Source: Symsagittifera roscoffensis (Eukaryota; Xenacoelomorpha; Acoela; Convolutidae). From it: a DNA stretch of 64,000 bases. The notes under the pieces were generated by a model. That model was not told the origin of the DNA, made no database searches, and worked only from the letters and a program-made list of their open reading frames with translations. The number at the start of each line of letters is the position of its first letter. Position 1 is the first letter of the stretch. This document shows positions 22,810 through 33,553 of this stretch, one piece after another. The DNA is taken from the NCBI RefSeq assembly GCF_963678635.1, contig NC_087071.1, forward strand, positions 28,241,325 through 28,305,324. Direction: 5' to 3'. The position numbers were made by a program, and so were the translations under genes.

Positions 22810-23345
22810 TTCCGACTTTCGTAACGAAAACAACGGAATATTTGTGTTCGGGGGTGGTTTTTTTTCTTCAGACAAATATTTTCTTCTGCCGACTTTTTGA
22901 CTAGCCATTTTTGACGGACTTTTTAAATGTATTTCAAAAGATATTGTTGTGCTGAGCTCAAATTTGAAAAGATATTTCACCTCCGATTGTTTTTCGTAAA
23001 GTTTTGGGGGTTTAAAGATTGCCATTCTGGCCAATTTGGGACAATCAACACGCGATATATTCCAGCTATAAACGCTTAAGCGGAGATTTAATCCGTCTTA
23101 GAAATTTTTCCAAATTGTTTTAAGGAAATTTTTTTGCCATAATTAATTTGTTACCAGTAGCGAAATTTTTCAATTTTTATTTTATATGGCATGCGGGGGG
23201 AATGACTTTCACAAAAAATCTCAAATTAAAAAAAAATATCCTTTTATTTCTTTACATTTATTTTTTTCATGTTATTTCTTCTCCCTAGATCTTAAAAGGC
23301 AGTCGGAACATTCAAGGCTTCGCCCTGATACGAGGAGTCTTGTTT
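22810..23345 (+). repeat. GCCCT-hairpin family (about 0.5 kb), copy in intron 4
   Basis: Starts TTCCGACTTTCGTAACGAAA, continues GGAATATTTGTGTTCGGG, and ends GGCAGTCGGAACATTCAAGG, then GCTTCGCCCTGATACGAGGA, then GTCTTG. The same ordered blocks occur at 29515-30006 (minus), 31115-31640, 45034-45577 and 48738-49235 (minus), with fragments near 25430, 32560, 38165, 41375 and 55380. There is no coding capacity. The 3' hairpin AGGGC-TTC-GCCCT, intact in other copies, is degenerate here. Confidence 0.75.
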
Positions 23346-23705
23346 GAATTATAGAATTAGCTTTCACATCGAGTCAGTTACTTGTCATTTTTAAAATCTG
23401 ATTAGTCAGAAACAAATATTCTTTATATTGACACTTCATGACACTTTATTGACTCTTTTTTATTGACACTTATTAACCCAGTTGACTTTCAATAACATCT
23501 AAAATTTAGGATCCTTCCCCCAAATCAACCAATTTAATTTTTTCCACCCAATCTTTTATTTCAGATTGATTTTGCTTAACGTGGCATGTCAAATGCTCAA
23601 TTCAGATTGGTTGAAAGTTCCCACTTAGAAACAAGTTAACCCCCCCCCAAAAAAAAACGTTTTGGTGGAATGTTAACTTGGTCCAAAAATTAAATGAAAA
23701 CTTAC

Positions 23706-23927
23706 CGAATATTTTCCAGTCCCCTGGTCCACCATCAGCCACAGAACCAACACCATTATCTACATTTACAATTCTTTTGTTTCGCTTTTGGAAATGTTCC
23801 AACATCAGTAGGGCATTGACGTTCATAATGAAGGCATAACTAAATGGTTCGTAGTATTTCCTGCTGACGTTTAACACTTTCATCAAAAGGGGATCGTGTG
23901 CCGTGTCTATCTTGATAACTGCATTGC
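23706..23927 (-). CDS. Glycosyltransferase B, exon 4
   Basis: Acceptor CTATTTTAG before base 23927, donor TTCG|GTAAG at 23706. It encodes NAVIKIDTAHDPLLMKVL, then a middle ending VNVDNGVGSVADGGPGDWKI. This corresponds to the catalytic domain distal to the DXD motif in the Gb3-synthase family. The 222-base length is two codons longer than the paralogue exon (216) and the phases are the same. Confidence 0.9.
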
Positions 23928-24340
23928 CTAAAATAGTTCGCCTAGACATTTTAACAATTCCATTCTTTTATCGTTTATAAAAAAAAGACTCTTCTGTTGC
24001 CCTTACAAAATTAATACGTATTGGCGGCACAAGCAAAATTCGACAAATGGTCTAAATGAATGTGACAAACTAGATTGAACTTGTCAAATTACCAGTTAAT
24101 GGAAAACACGATATTATTTTCAAAAAGTGATCTTAACTCAGAGAAACAAGACGTAGAAACTTAACTTAGACGATTTGCTGAGCACGTAGTCTACAGTTAT
24201 TGGAGCACTGAAAAAAATTATAAATCGAGACATTTCAAAAAAATTGTCGATAAACTTTTTGGCAATTTTTTATTATGTGGCGATTAAAAAAGGCCATATT
24301 GAGGTAAAATTTGCAAAAATAATGAATTGATAGTTCAGTG

Positions 24341-24591
24341 CAGGGGCTGATCTAGGATTTTCTCGAGGGGGGCGGATTTTCAAAAACAAAAATTGAAAAT
24401 TTTGACGACCTTTTTTTTAGGTCGACCAAATTGATTTTCCCAGCTCCCCTAAAGCAGTAAAAAGACGATGTTTTGGCCCAAAATTCTGCGGGGGGAAGGA
24501 GTACCTTTGGGTCGGCAGGGGGTCGAATCCCTAAGGGGAGGGGCATTCCCCCCCCCCCCCCCCCTTCGCTTCCCCTCTAAATCCACCCCTG
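24341..24591. mobile_element. hAT-type MITE with perfect 8-bp target-site duplication
   Basis: Terminal inverted repeats CAGGGGCTGATCTAGG at the left and CTAAATCCACCCCTG at the right. The flanking octamer GTTCAGTG is present at 24333-24340 and again at 24592-24599. An 8-bp duplication with CAGGGGCGG-type ends points to a hAT-superfamily transposase in trans. The interior has TCGACCAAATTGATTTTC and GGGTCGGCAGGGGGTCGAA motifs shared with the other copies. Non-coding; inserted in intron 3 of glycosyltransferase B. Confidence 0.85.
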
Positions 24592-24998
24592 GTTCAGTGT
24601 CATTTTGTGTTATTTATAAAAAAAAAACAGAAAATTTCAAACAATTTGAGATTTTATCAGTTTTTTAATCACCGTTTTCACTTGAATGACATACTGAAAG
24701 CATCTAACCCGCAGAAACTCTAAGTTGCAGAGCCAGCCCAATTTGGCACTAAAACTCAATTCAACGCAATCTAATTTGTTAGAATTCTAAAGCTTTTCGA
24801 ACAAAAAGTATTTTTTTTTCAAAAAGAACAGGCAGACGGAATTTAAAACTTATTAGAACTTCATTTATACCACCACGAAAAACTTTTCTTGATATCGCTA
24901 GCAATGTTTCAAACTTATGAATAATAAGGTTATTCAGTTGCACTCATTAAGAAGTCCTAATTCTAGTTGAAAAGTGAAAAAAAGTCAATCATACTTAC

Positions 24999-25144
24999 TA
25001 ATCATTCCTCCTCCTGCTCTGACCATGTACTTCGGCGCCAGATCTATCCTCCGCGTAGCCCATGTGTCACTGTCTATGTAAATTCCACCATATTTAAATG
25101 TCAGTGCAAACCTCAAGATGTCACTCAAGTGAACTGGGCTGTGG
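24999..25144 (-). CDS. Glycosyltransferase B, exon 3 (DXD motif)
   Basis: Acceptor AATTTTAG before 25144, donor ATTA|GTAAGT at 24999; 146 bases, the same length and phases as the paralogue exon. It encodes HSPVHLSDILRFALTFKYGG, then IYIDSDTWATRRIDLAPKY. The LSD-x-LR...KYGGIYIDSD signature is the DXD metal/nucleotide-sugar site of GT32 (PF04488), at residues 175-177. This is the most conserved exon between the two genes. Confidence 0.95.
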
Positions 25145-25660
25145 CTAAAATTTAGTCAGATGAAGTCATCATTTTTATAACCTTGGAATATATTTATAAG
25201 CATATATTTTTGTAGATCCAACGCGCTTTTAGTCATTTCTTACATTAATAATTTCAGAGAAAAAAACCTGTAGGCGGAAAATTTTTCCTCAATTTTAAGC
25301 GTTTGACACTAAAAAATCAACAGGTCAATTCATAAAGAGATACAACTTTCATTATTTAAGAGCAGCTGCACTGAAATGTTGATATAAAAGTACATCCAAT
25401 TAACCAGCATATTGTATTGAACAAGTCCGCTCGTATCAAGAAAAAACCTTGGCTGTTCCGACTGTACAAAACTAGTCTCGAAAAGTTTTTAGTTGATGAA
25501 ATATTGAACAACTATGAACTTTAAGCTGAATAATGAGAATCGCGTATGGAATTAATGAGACCAATTAGCCTGCATCAAAAGATTTTAGAATAATTCTGCA
25601 GTGCGGGATAATTCACCACTCGTGATTAATGAGCGTAAAACTTTCAGCATCTAAATATCC

Positions 25661-25785
25661 CAGGGCTCGTTAGTCTATAAGTGAGCGTTTCACAGCAATC
25701 TTTAGGTCAGGGTATTCTAGTGGCGAGGGATACCTGTTCTCGTACCATGAAGAATCATGGATCGATGCCTCGACGGATCTATATA
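25661..25785 (+). repeat. tRNA-derived sequence with two A-box-like halves
   Basis: CTCGTTAGTCTATAAGTGAG at about 25666 resembles the 5' half of tRNA-Asp. It is followed by TATTCTAGTGGCGAGGGATA, CCTGTTCTCGTACCATG, and the T-arm-like GGATCGATGCCTCGACGG. The order fits a degenerate tRNA (Asp or Glu type) or a tRNA-derived SINE. The acceptor arms do not pair well. It sits in intron 2 of glycosyltransferase B, immediately beside the CCCGTACC element. Confidence 0.35.
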
Positions 25786-25798
25786 TTTGAGAATTGGT

Positions 25799-26573
25799 CC
25801 CGTACCTAGTGAATTTCTAAAACTGATCTGAAATTTTCCTTTTCAGATCTAAATTTCAGATCTGAAATAGGTTGTGAAATGCATAAATAACGCTTGGATA
25901 CTTTGGATTGGCTATTTCAGATCTTAAATTATGTTTTTCTTCAATAATTCAGATCTGAAAAAGTCTATTCAGATGTAGTTGCAGATCTGAATTTTTTTTG
26001 GTTATTTCAGATCTGAAAAATCAATGACTCTGACACAGTTTTTGCTTTTTTTTCCAAATTTGATAGCTTCTGCTTGTTACTACCAGGAACTCAGAAACAC
26101 TCAAAGTGGAGGCTGCCAAAATAAGTTTCCTCTAGAGTGAGATAAACATTAAAAACGCATAAGCAGCCCATGAAAATCAAAAATTTGACAAGTCTAACAT
26201 TTTTAAAAAAACTTTTAACACAGTCGAACAAGAAATTTAATTAAGAAAAATAAAACTGTTTGTGAACTTATTGGGAAGTTTTTTTGACCGCTTTTTAGTC
26301 TAAGCATAATTGTGTTTTGAAGAAATCTCAAAATTTTGCTCGAAGGGTATAAATTATAAGTTAAAAAAGGATTTCTCAGATCTGATATCAGATCTGAAAT
26401 TTTGTTTTTCAAAGTTATTTTGGATCTGAAGTTTTCATTTCAGATCCAATTTTCGGATCTGATTTTTGCAAACTCTTATCAAGATCTGAAATAAAGAATT
26501 TCAAATCTGAGAATCAAATTATGCAAGAAATAAAGAATTTCGGATCTTGCACAAAAAATCCCCTGGATAGAGG
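25799..26573. mobile_element. CCCGTACC element with AGATCT palindromes, copy 1
   Basis: Starts CCCGTACCTAGTGAATTT and ends near AATCCCCTGGATAGAGG. The second copy at 55826-56616 preserves the matching ends CCCGTACCCAG/CTGGGTACGGG. The interior is an iteration of the perfect palindrome TTTCAGATCTGAAA and variants. Long non-coding segments are shared with the other copy, including ATAACGCTTGGATACTTT and CTTATCAAGATCTGAAAT. Inserted in intron 2 of glycosyltransferase B. Confidence 0.75.
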
Positions 26574-27418
26574 TTGAATAAAAAAACCAACCCGCGAGCA
26601 CATATATTTTTTACTTTCTTCGGATGTCAGAACAATAACTTTTCTTCTTAACTTATGTAACAACTTGCTTCGAAAGATTTGTCGAACATCAACTCACAGT
26701 GTCGAAAAAGGGTGTTTATATTTAGGAAAATACAAGCGAATCGGTTGAAATATAAAATATTTTTGTCAGTTTTATATTTCTAAAAAAAGATCTTTAATTT
26801 GTACTAACTGTAAAAATTTAAAATATTCGGAAATCCAATGAAGGGCTCGAAAAAAAAATGGTGAACATAAAAATAGATTGGTCGAGAAAACTTCATATCC
26901 GCCCTTGCCGAGAGTATTCTAGAAATTGAAATCCGTATTTAGAACAAAAAATATAAATAGTTCAATATTTCCTCCGCGTTACATTGATTTAAAAAAGAAC
27001 TTAAAAACAAACGATAGAAAAAATTACACCTCATTTTTCCGTTGTTCCGACCATTGAATAGATCAAAATAGAGTTTTCAAATGGCATTTATAAATACAAT
27101 TTTTCAGTTTTACAATTTTTGAGTTATAATTCATTTTTGATCAAATAACGGTCCTTAACTGAAAATTTAACTTTTATTTGGGCTAGTAAGCTTACAACTT
27201 TTGATAATACTAAGAGATAACACCAATTAGCTCTTCTTCGGCAATGAAAGTTTTCTAGAAAAGTTAATGAGCAAAAATATAAATCATTAAAGACGTTCAT
27301 TTAATTGTTTTCTTTTCGTTTTTATGTTTGTCATGCATTTTTGAGGAAAAATGTTGTCGATTATGCCAATTTCAATGAGTTTTCTTGGCGCTTTTACAAC
27401 TTTCTAATTACTTTACGA

Positions 27419-27720
27419 GGCCAAACTGTGCACTAGATAGGCGCACAGATTTGTGTCTGTATGTTTCTGGATTCCCAACATGTTAAAATTTTGTCGGAAC
27501 GATCAAAGAAAATGAAAGAACAAAAGAAGAACAAAGGTAACAAAGTGGAATCCACATACAATGACCAAAATGCAGAGTTCGGACTCGTAATGTATAACAT
27601 GCACAAAAAAAACAACAGCAATTTTTTTTTTCAGCAATATTATTCATGCCATTGAAGCGTGAGCCAAGATTCAATCCGATTGAAAAATGACTAAATTGAA
27701 ATGTGGCATGCTAATTGACC
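27419..27720 (+). repeat. Dispersed repeat (GGATAGGCGCACA family), copy 2
   Basis: GAGGCCAAACTGTGCACTAG, then ATAGGCGCACAGATTTGTGT. It carries the same GAACAAAAGAAGAACAAAG block as copy 1 and ends near GTGGCATGCTAATTGACC, a motif also found near 41230. Non-coding; intron 2 of glycosyltransferase B. Confidence 0.6.
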
Positions 27721-27872
27721 TAACTATCACCTTGTTATATGCTAAATATACACTTTGAACTTCAAATAGTGCGTTGGGGATAGGAAGACTTCCAAAAGAA
27801 TTTTTTTTAGTGTGTCATCCAAATTTTTTTACAAATTGATTTAAGTGACAAATTAAAAGAGTGTATTTAGAC

Positions 27873-28156
27873 CAGGGACTGATCTAGTTTTTTCTCAAGG
27901 GGAGATTTTCAAAAATTTTCAAGAATTTTCTGAGCCGTAAGCAAAATTTTGAAAAAAACGGACCCTGATTTTGTCCAAAAAATCGCGTTTTTTCGGCGCG
28001 CGCTTCCCCCCCCCCCTCTAAGTTAGTATATATTGGCGCCGAAGGCATCCTTAGAAAGATTTTAGGGTCCAACACCAAAAATGGATATTGGATAATAGTA
28101 CAAAGGGGAGACCCTTTGGGTCGGCAGGGGGTCAAAACCCCCCTAGATCCGCTGGG
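27873..28156. mobile_element. hAT-type MITE copy
   Basis: Ends CAGGGACTGATCTAG and CTAGATCCGCTG, with the internal GGGTCGGCAGGGGGTCAA motif of the family. No target duplication was recognised. Confidence 0.65.
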
Positions 28157-28239
28157 TGTCTGTATGTGAGTTTGTTTGTAGGTTATGTCTATATGTTTTT
28201 CAAAAGGGACGTGATACTTGATATAGCAAAGTCACTTAC

Positions 28240-28413
28240 CCGTAATGGGTTCTATTTTTCCAGAATCTTTCCAGCAGATAATTTTCAAAGGGCGTTCCGT
28301 TTAGTATTTCCTTGGCAGGGAGACGAGACAATTGTATATTCCGAAACTTTCGCTGAAGTTTTCGACCAACGAGATTTCTTTGATGATTTGGGTTGTAATT
28401 CAAAGTAAGTAAC
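28240..28413 (-). CDS. Glycosyltransferase B, exon 2
   Basis: Acceptor GATTTCAG before 28413, donor TACGG|GTAAGT at 28240; 174 bases, exactly the paralogue length. It encodes LLTLNYNPNHQRNLVGRKL and ends KEILNGTPFENYLLERFWKN. This is the stem and early catalytic region, with two possible N-glycosylation sequons (NGT, NRT). Intron 1 is only 268 bases. Confidence 0.9.
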
Positions 28414-28681
28414 CTGAAATCAATCTGCTTAAAATAATCAAACATTTATTTGACGTGGAATAATTTTTTCGGTACCAAAAAAGGAATAATTTTTTCGCCA
28501 CCAAGTTTTTGATTTTTGATTAATCAAATAATAAGCTTTTTGAAATATGGTCATCAATATTTCAAGACTTTATGAAGTAGTTTGATCAGTTCTTGAAAGG
28601 AAAAAATAACTCCAATGAAAAAAGCCTGTTCGTCATTGGGAACTAAAGTGGAAAACAGTCGGAACAACAAGAAAAGCAAAC

Positions 28682-28959
28682 CTGACACAATAATCTGGCA
28701 TACGCCTTGCAACACTTTCCACCGCACACAAGTTACGGTTTCTGATTCTAGAATATTTGGTCTCCAAAATCCAAATGTTTTTCGAACGCCCCCACTCGTC
28801 GCACACAATTTTATCTCCTCTCCTGGACCTTAAATTGAGTTTCAGCTGTTCAAGTGATTGTGAACCCACGTTTTTATAAGTTAGGTGTGTTTCATAAATA
28901 AAGTGCATTGTTATGTAAATCATTAAGGGAATTGTTACAAATCGATGACTATGTTTCAT
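28682..28959 (-). CDS. Glycosyltransferase B (GT32, A4GALT-like), exon 1
   Basis: First exon of a five-exon gene (28959 down to the gap at 21324). The product is predicted to be a type II Golgi enzyme of the alpha-1,4-galactosyl/N-acetylglucosaminyltransferase (Gb3-synthase) family. These transfer a sugar from UDP-sugar to glycolipid or glycoprotein acceptors. The ATG at 28959 opens a short basic head (MKHSHR) followed by the anchor FVTIPLMIYITMHFIY, then a stem and ENIWILET-like lumenal sequence (CDEWGRSKNIWILETKYS, NLCAVESVARRMPDYCVR). The donor is CAG|GTTTGC, which is weak, but exon 2 continues in phase. All four splice junctions match the plus-strand paralogue in phase. The acceptor sugar cannot be predicted. 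Confidence 0.85.
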
Positions 28960-29514
28960 TTCGAGTGAGCTATTATGTATGATAGAGTTGTCGAGACTAA
29001 TAATCTGTAACGGTTTTGTTTGACACGATAATTAATTTGACAAGTTAATTAATTTGGCAATATAGTTTTTCGCAAAAAACAGCCAGAAACAAAATCGAAA
29101 TTACAAAAATCGAAAATCAAGGCATGGACCAACAAAAAATGTGCATTTTTTTTCAACGAATGTAGGACATAACAAAAAAATGCATCTTTCACAGAGTATA
29201 CTTTGTTTAAATAAAGTTGAAAGCAGGTCTTTTAACAACAAAATTTCACATAGTTTGTTCAAAAAAAGAAACTGCTCACGATAAAACTCAATTTGTGTTA
29301 TCAAGGGCAAAAATTGAAATTGCATTGAGATGCAAGTGCATAGATTTAAGCGTGCTTAGGTTTCAGGAATCATAGTTCTATGCATTAATTGGGAGTTAAA
29401 CTTAAAACTGTTTTGAAGATGTTGTATGCCTCTAACCTTGACTAATAAAATTTGTGATTGTGATTCAACTCTGATTGTGTAAATCTAATTTGATTTAATT
29501 GAAATATCAATGCA

Positions 29515-30006
29515 AAACCTGTACAAGACTGCATATCAGGGAGAAGCCCTGAATGTTTCGACTGTTAAGGTATATGGAGCAGTAATAACATAAAGAATTA
29601 AATGTAACAAAAAGATGAAGAAAAAATTAAAATATGAGATGAAAATCCCCTCAAACGCCGTATGAAGTGAAAGATGATAGCTTTTGCTCCTACTAAAAGT
29701 TGTAACAATAAGCGTCCTTCAACCAATTTGAACGAATTCTAAGACTGATTAAATCTCCGCTGACGCGTTAAAAGCGCGAAATATACAGCGCTTTATTTGT
29801 CCCAAAATCGCCAAAATGGCAATCTTCAAACCCGCATAACTTAACAAAAATTGATCCCAGGTGAAATATATTTTCAAATTTAAGCTCAGTACAACAATAA
29901 CTTTTGAATGATTACAAAATGGCTAGTTAAAAATTCCAAACTTTTCTGAAGAAAAAGAACACCGCGAGCACAAATAGTCCGTTACGTTTGTTACAAAAGT
30001 CGGAAC
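29515..30006 (-). repeat. GCCCT-hairpin family, inverted copy
   Basis: Reads CAAGACTGCATATCAGGG, then GAAGCCCTGAATGTTTCGACT, and ends CCGTTACGTTTGTTACAAAA, then GTCGGAAC. It is placed head to head with a second, 3'-truncated copy at 30047-30300. Confidence 0.7.
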
Positions 30007-30046
30007 AAAAAATGTTCCAAAATTTCAATCTGGCATTAATTTTTTT

Positions 30047-30300
30047 CGTTCCGACTTTTTTAACGAAAGTGACACGGATTATTTAAGCTCGGGTTGGCTT
30101 TTTTTCTGACAAATTTCTACTTGTTAAATGAGAATATTATACGGAATATTTTCTAATCAACCGAAAAGAATTATTGTTTTGAGCTCAAATTTGAGAATAT
30201 ATTTCACCTGTGATCAATTTTTGTTATGGTGTGATGGTTCAAAGATTGCCATTTCGGCCAATTTTGGACAATTAACGCGCAATAAAATGCGCACTACTAA
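30047..30300 (+). repeat. GCCCT-hairpin family, 3'-truncated copy
   Basis: Begins TTCCGACTTTTTTAACGAAA and follows the family through GCTCAAATTTGAGAATAT and GGACAATTAACGCGC, then stops matching. Together with 29515-30006 it forms a large inverted pair around a 40-base spacer. Confidence 0.65.
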
Positions 30301-31114
30301 CATGGATTCACCTTGATACAAGCATTCATGTTTTAGCGTGAGTACTTTTTTTGACTGGCATTGAATTCTTCCAAAATGTTTTTTTTGGCATTGAAATTAA
30401 ATTTTTAAAAGCTAGGTACGTGTTGTCATTTTACAGTGACGTTTTACAAAAAAAACGAAACCAAAAACAAGAATCACATCTGATCAATTTTGCCAGAGTA
30501 TTTGGTCGACGAAACGTAAAATTTTTTTATGCAGCTACAAAAAAAAGAGTCTTTGAAATTAAATTCAGAAAAGAGGGAAAAAACTTACAGTTTTATCATC
30601 AACCTTTTCAAATTTTTAGGAAAAACTCATTTTTTATTGATTCTTTTTGTAACAGTAAATGATATCAAACTTGAAATAAATTGTCGTAAAAAACGTGAAA
30701 TAAATTGGCATCACGAAAAAGCACATAATCTCAAATTTGAATGAAAATAAAATTTCTGATTGAAAAATCCCTTGACGACAACAAGCAAAAAACACTCTGG
30801 GATATCACTAAAAATGGTAAAAAAATTTTCAAACATAGCCCTCATTGAATCGCCCAAATACAGCTAAATCATTTCAAAAAGCTTCCATACTATTCAAATT
30901 TTTGAAAAAAACTTTCAATCTTAAACAAATTTTCAGATCTTTCGATGTTAATCAAACTCTTGAACAAAAACAAAATCTTAACTTAAAAAGAGTCAGTGAC
31001 TATAATGGTCTATGTAACAGTACAAGTAGTAAATTGCAATTGTTAATTATCCGTGACAACACTAGACCATTGATAAACTTCGAAACTCTCATTTGGTATT
31101 TTAAATAAGTTTAT

Positions 31115-31640
31115 TGATCCGACTTTTGTAACGAAAGTAACGGAATATTTGTGCTCGGGGTGGGTTTTCTTTCTCCAGACAAATTTCGACTTTTTAACTA
31201 GCCAGTTGTAACGGAAATTTTTAAAATCATTCGAAAGAAATTTGTTATCCTGAGATTAAGTTTAAAAAGATAATTTACCTGTGATCGTTGAGTTATGGGG
31301 GTTTAAAAAATGCCATTTCGGCCAATTTGGGACAATTAATGCGCGATATAATTCGCGCTATTAACGAGAAAGCGGAGAGTTAATCCGTCTTAAAATTGTT
31401 CCAAATTGGTTGAAAGAAGCTCATTCGCCATAATTGATTTGTTACAATGAGCGAAATTTATCCTTTTCTTCTTTATATGGCGTGTGGGGGGATGATTTTC
31501 ATAAGAAATTTCAAATTTTAGAAAAGAAAAATGTTCATTTTATTTTTATACATTTGGTTTTTTAATGTTATTACTGCTCCATAATTTCTCAAAAGGCAGT
31601 CGGAACATTCAGGGCTTCGCACTGACACGAGCAGTTTTGT
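31115..31640 (+). repeat. GCCCT-hairpin family copy
   Basis: From ATCCGACTTTTGTAACGAAA through GGACAATTAATGCGCGATAT and GGCGTGTGGGGGGATGATTT, to AAGGCAGTCGGAACATTCAG, then GGCTTCGCACTGACACGAGC, then AGTTTTGTTTG. The hairpin has one mismatch. Confidence 0.75.
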
Positions 31641-31994
31641 TTGTTAATGATTAACTTTACCCCTCGAAAATCAAAAACCAAAACAGCATGATTGAAAATT
31701 ATGTAAGGTTTAAATGGTACTTCTCAGCTTATTGTTTTGGTTCATATTAGTTTTAATTGTTATATTAATAGGTTTCAAGTGATTGCTTTAATTGCTAGTA
31801 TATAATCATCAAATAATTTTAAAACGTAATTCAGACCAAAGTCTGGGATAATTATCAATCCACTTTGTATTACTTTCCGTTGTACAGTTTTCTTCTAAGC
31901 TTGCGAAGCAAAGCTGGAAGCACAAATCAGTTTGATTATTTTCCAGATCTAATTCGTATTCGCAGATCTAAACTCATTGGCATGTATCTCAAAC

Positions 31995-32376
31995 CAGGGA
32001 GGATTTGGGGGGGGGGGGGGGGGGGGGGGCGGAAGGCAGATGCCTCCCCCTTCTTCAGGAATTCGACCACTTGCCGACCCAAAGTGTTCCCCTTTGGTAC
32101 TTTTTACGAAATCAATTTTTGATCGACGACCGACCCTTATTTTTTTAAGGCGCCTTTGGCGCCATTATATACAAATTTTGAGGGGAAGCGGTTTTTTTTA
32201 CTGTTTTTTTTTTTCAAAAAATTGCTCTGACGCAGAAAATTTGACCAAAACAGTGTCATTTTAGTGCTTTAGAAGAGCTCGAAAAATCAATTTGGTCGAC
32301 TTTAAAAACAAAAACACAGGTTGCCAAATTTTTGAAAAAATTTTGAAACTTCAACATCAAACCTCCCCCCCCCCCC
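31995..32376. mobile_element. hAT-type MITE copy, poly-G expanded
   Basis: CAGGGAGGATTTGGGG runs into an uninterrupted G tract of about 22, followed by GATGCCTCCCCC and the family core GACCACTTGCCGACCCAAAG in opposite orientation to the 24341 copy. The far side ends in a C run near 32376. The glycine-rich reading frames here are artefacts of the G tract. Confidence 0.6.
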
Positions 32377-32995
32377 CCAATTTTCCGTCTCAAAACAACT
32401 TTCCCTCTTTGCCAGATACAAGCAACCTTTGCTGGCAAAAGTAATCAGAAACTGTGTGCAAAATTGGTTTAGCTAACGATAACATAACTGTTTGTTACTC
32501 AGGGCAGATATTGTGCTAAAAAGCAAAGGGTTCTTTATAGGGTTTAGCCTTTGAGTGTTCCGACTGCTCTACAAAGTATCTCATGTATTTTTGTTTTAAA
32601 GATGATAGTCTAGAAAAAAACTTTTCTGGCAAACTTTTGCCCCATGCGCAAGTTCAAGTTTATGGAGACTTCTAATAACTCATTATTTTGACCAAATCTC
32701 GAGATTAATAAGTTTTCGAGCCGGCCCAAAATGCTGATCACGTTGCGCCCAAAGAAAGAGTGGTGATTAGCATGGATTTATTATCCAAACTTAAAGAAGA
32801 CCAAATTTCATGTACTCATTGTCGGAAGATCAGCAGGTTTTTTTTTTTTAGTTTTAGAAGTCATCAAAAATACTCAAATAGTGTAAAATATCTGTCAAAA
32901 ATGTTGGTAAAAAGTCATATGTGGTTAAAAAGACGAAACAACAAGCCTGCTTGTAGTAGGTCGAAGTAGGTCTTGAAAAATCTAATTTTCATGTA

Positions 32996-33553
32996 CCCGC
33001 ACCGGAGTTCCATGGATAATAATCGATTAAAATGGAAAATTGTTATCTAAAATGTTGTCATTATAATCCATTTTTGTGCAAGTTCAGACCACAAAACTGA
33101 GGGGTAAACTGTGGGGCGGGGGTAAACTGGGGAAGGGGGATGTTAAAAGAGGCGATGGAGTTTACGGAGCATAGAAAAAGTAGATAAAACTTAAATAAAA
33201 AAAACTTATGTGAAAAGAAAAGTAGGAACTTATGAAACGTACTTTGTAGTAGCTGTACAAAACAGGAATTGAGATATTTTTGATTCTCTCAAAAATTCTC
33301 TCAAAAATTACATTAGAATCGATTATAATCTATTAGAATGGGTTATAATGATTAAAAAAATATTATGATTTTAATCCATTTTTAATGGGTTATAATCGAT
33401 TATAATGGATTTTAATGAATCATATTGATATACAAAATACTAGAGTTATAATTCATTTTTGATGGATTAAAATCGATTAGTTCTGTAATTTTATAGATAC
33501 TGACTATAAAATGACAATATAATCGATTATTATCCATGGAATTCCAGTGCGGG
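32996..33553. mobile_element. CCCGCACC MITE of TAATCGATTA palindromes, flanked by TA
   Basis: The ends are inverted repeats of about 33 bases with few mismatches. The left starts CCCGCACCGGAGTTCCATGG and the right is complementary to CCCGCACTGGAATTCCATGG, both followed by ATAATAATCGATTA. The dinucleotide TA directly flanks both ends, consistent with a Tc1/mariner-type TA duplication. The interior repeats TAATCGATTA-like palindromes and includes a GGGGCGGGGGTAAACTGG block. Non-coding. Confidence 0.8.

Noticed and set aside
31865-32264. Glycine-rich frames over the poly-G tract
   Set aside because: Produced by a homopolymer inside a hAT-type MITE.
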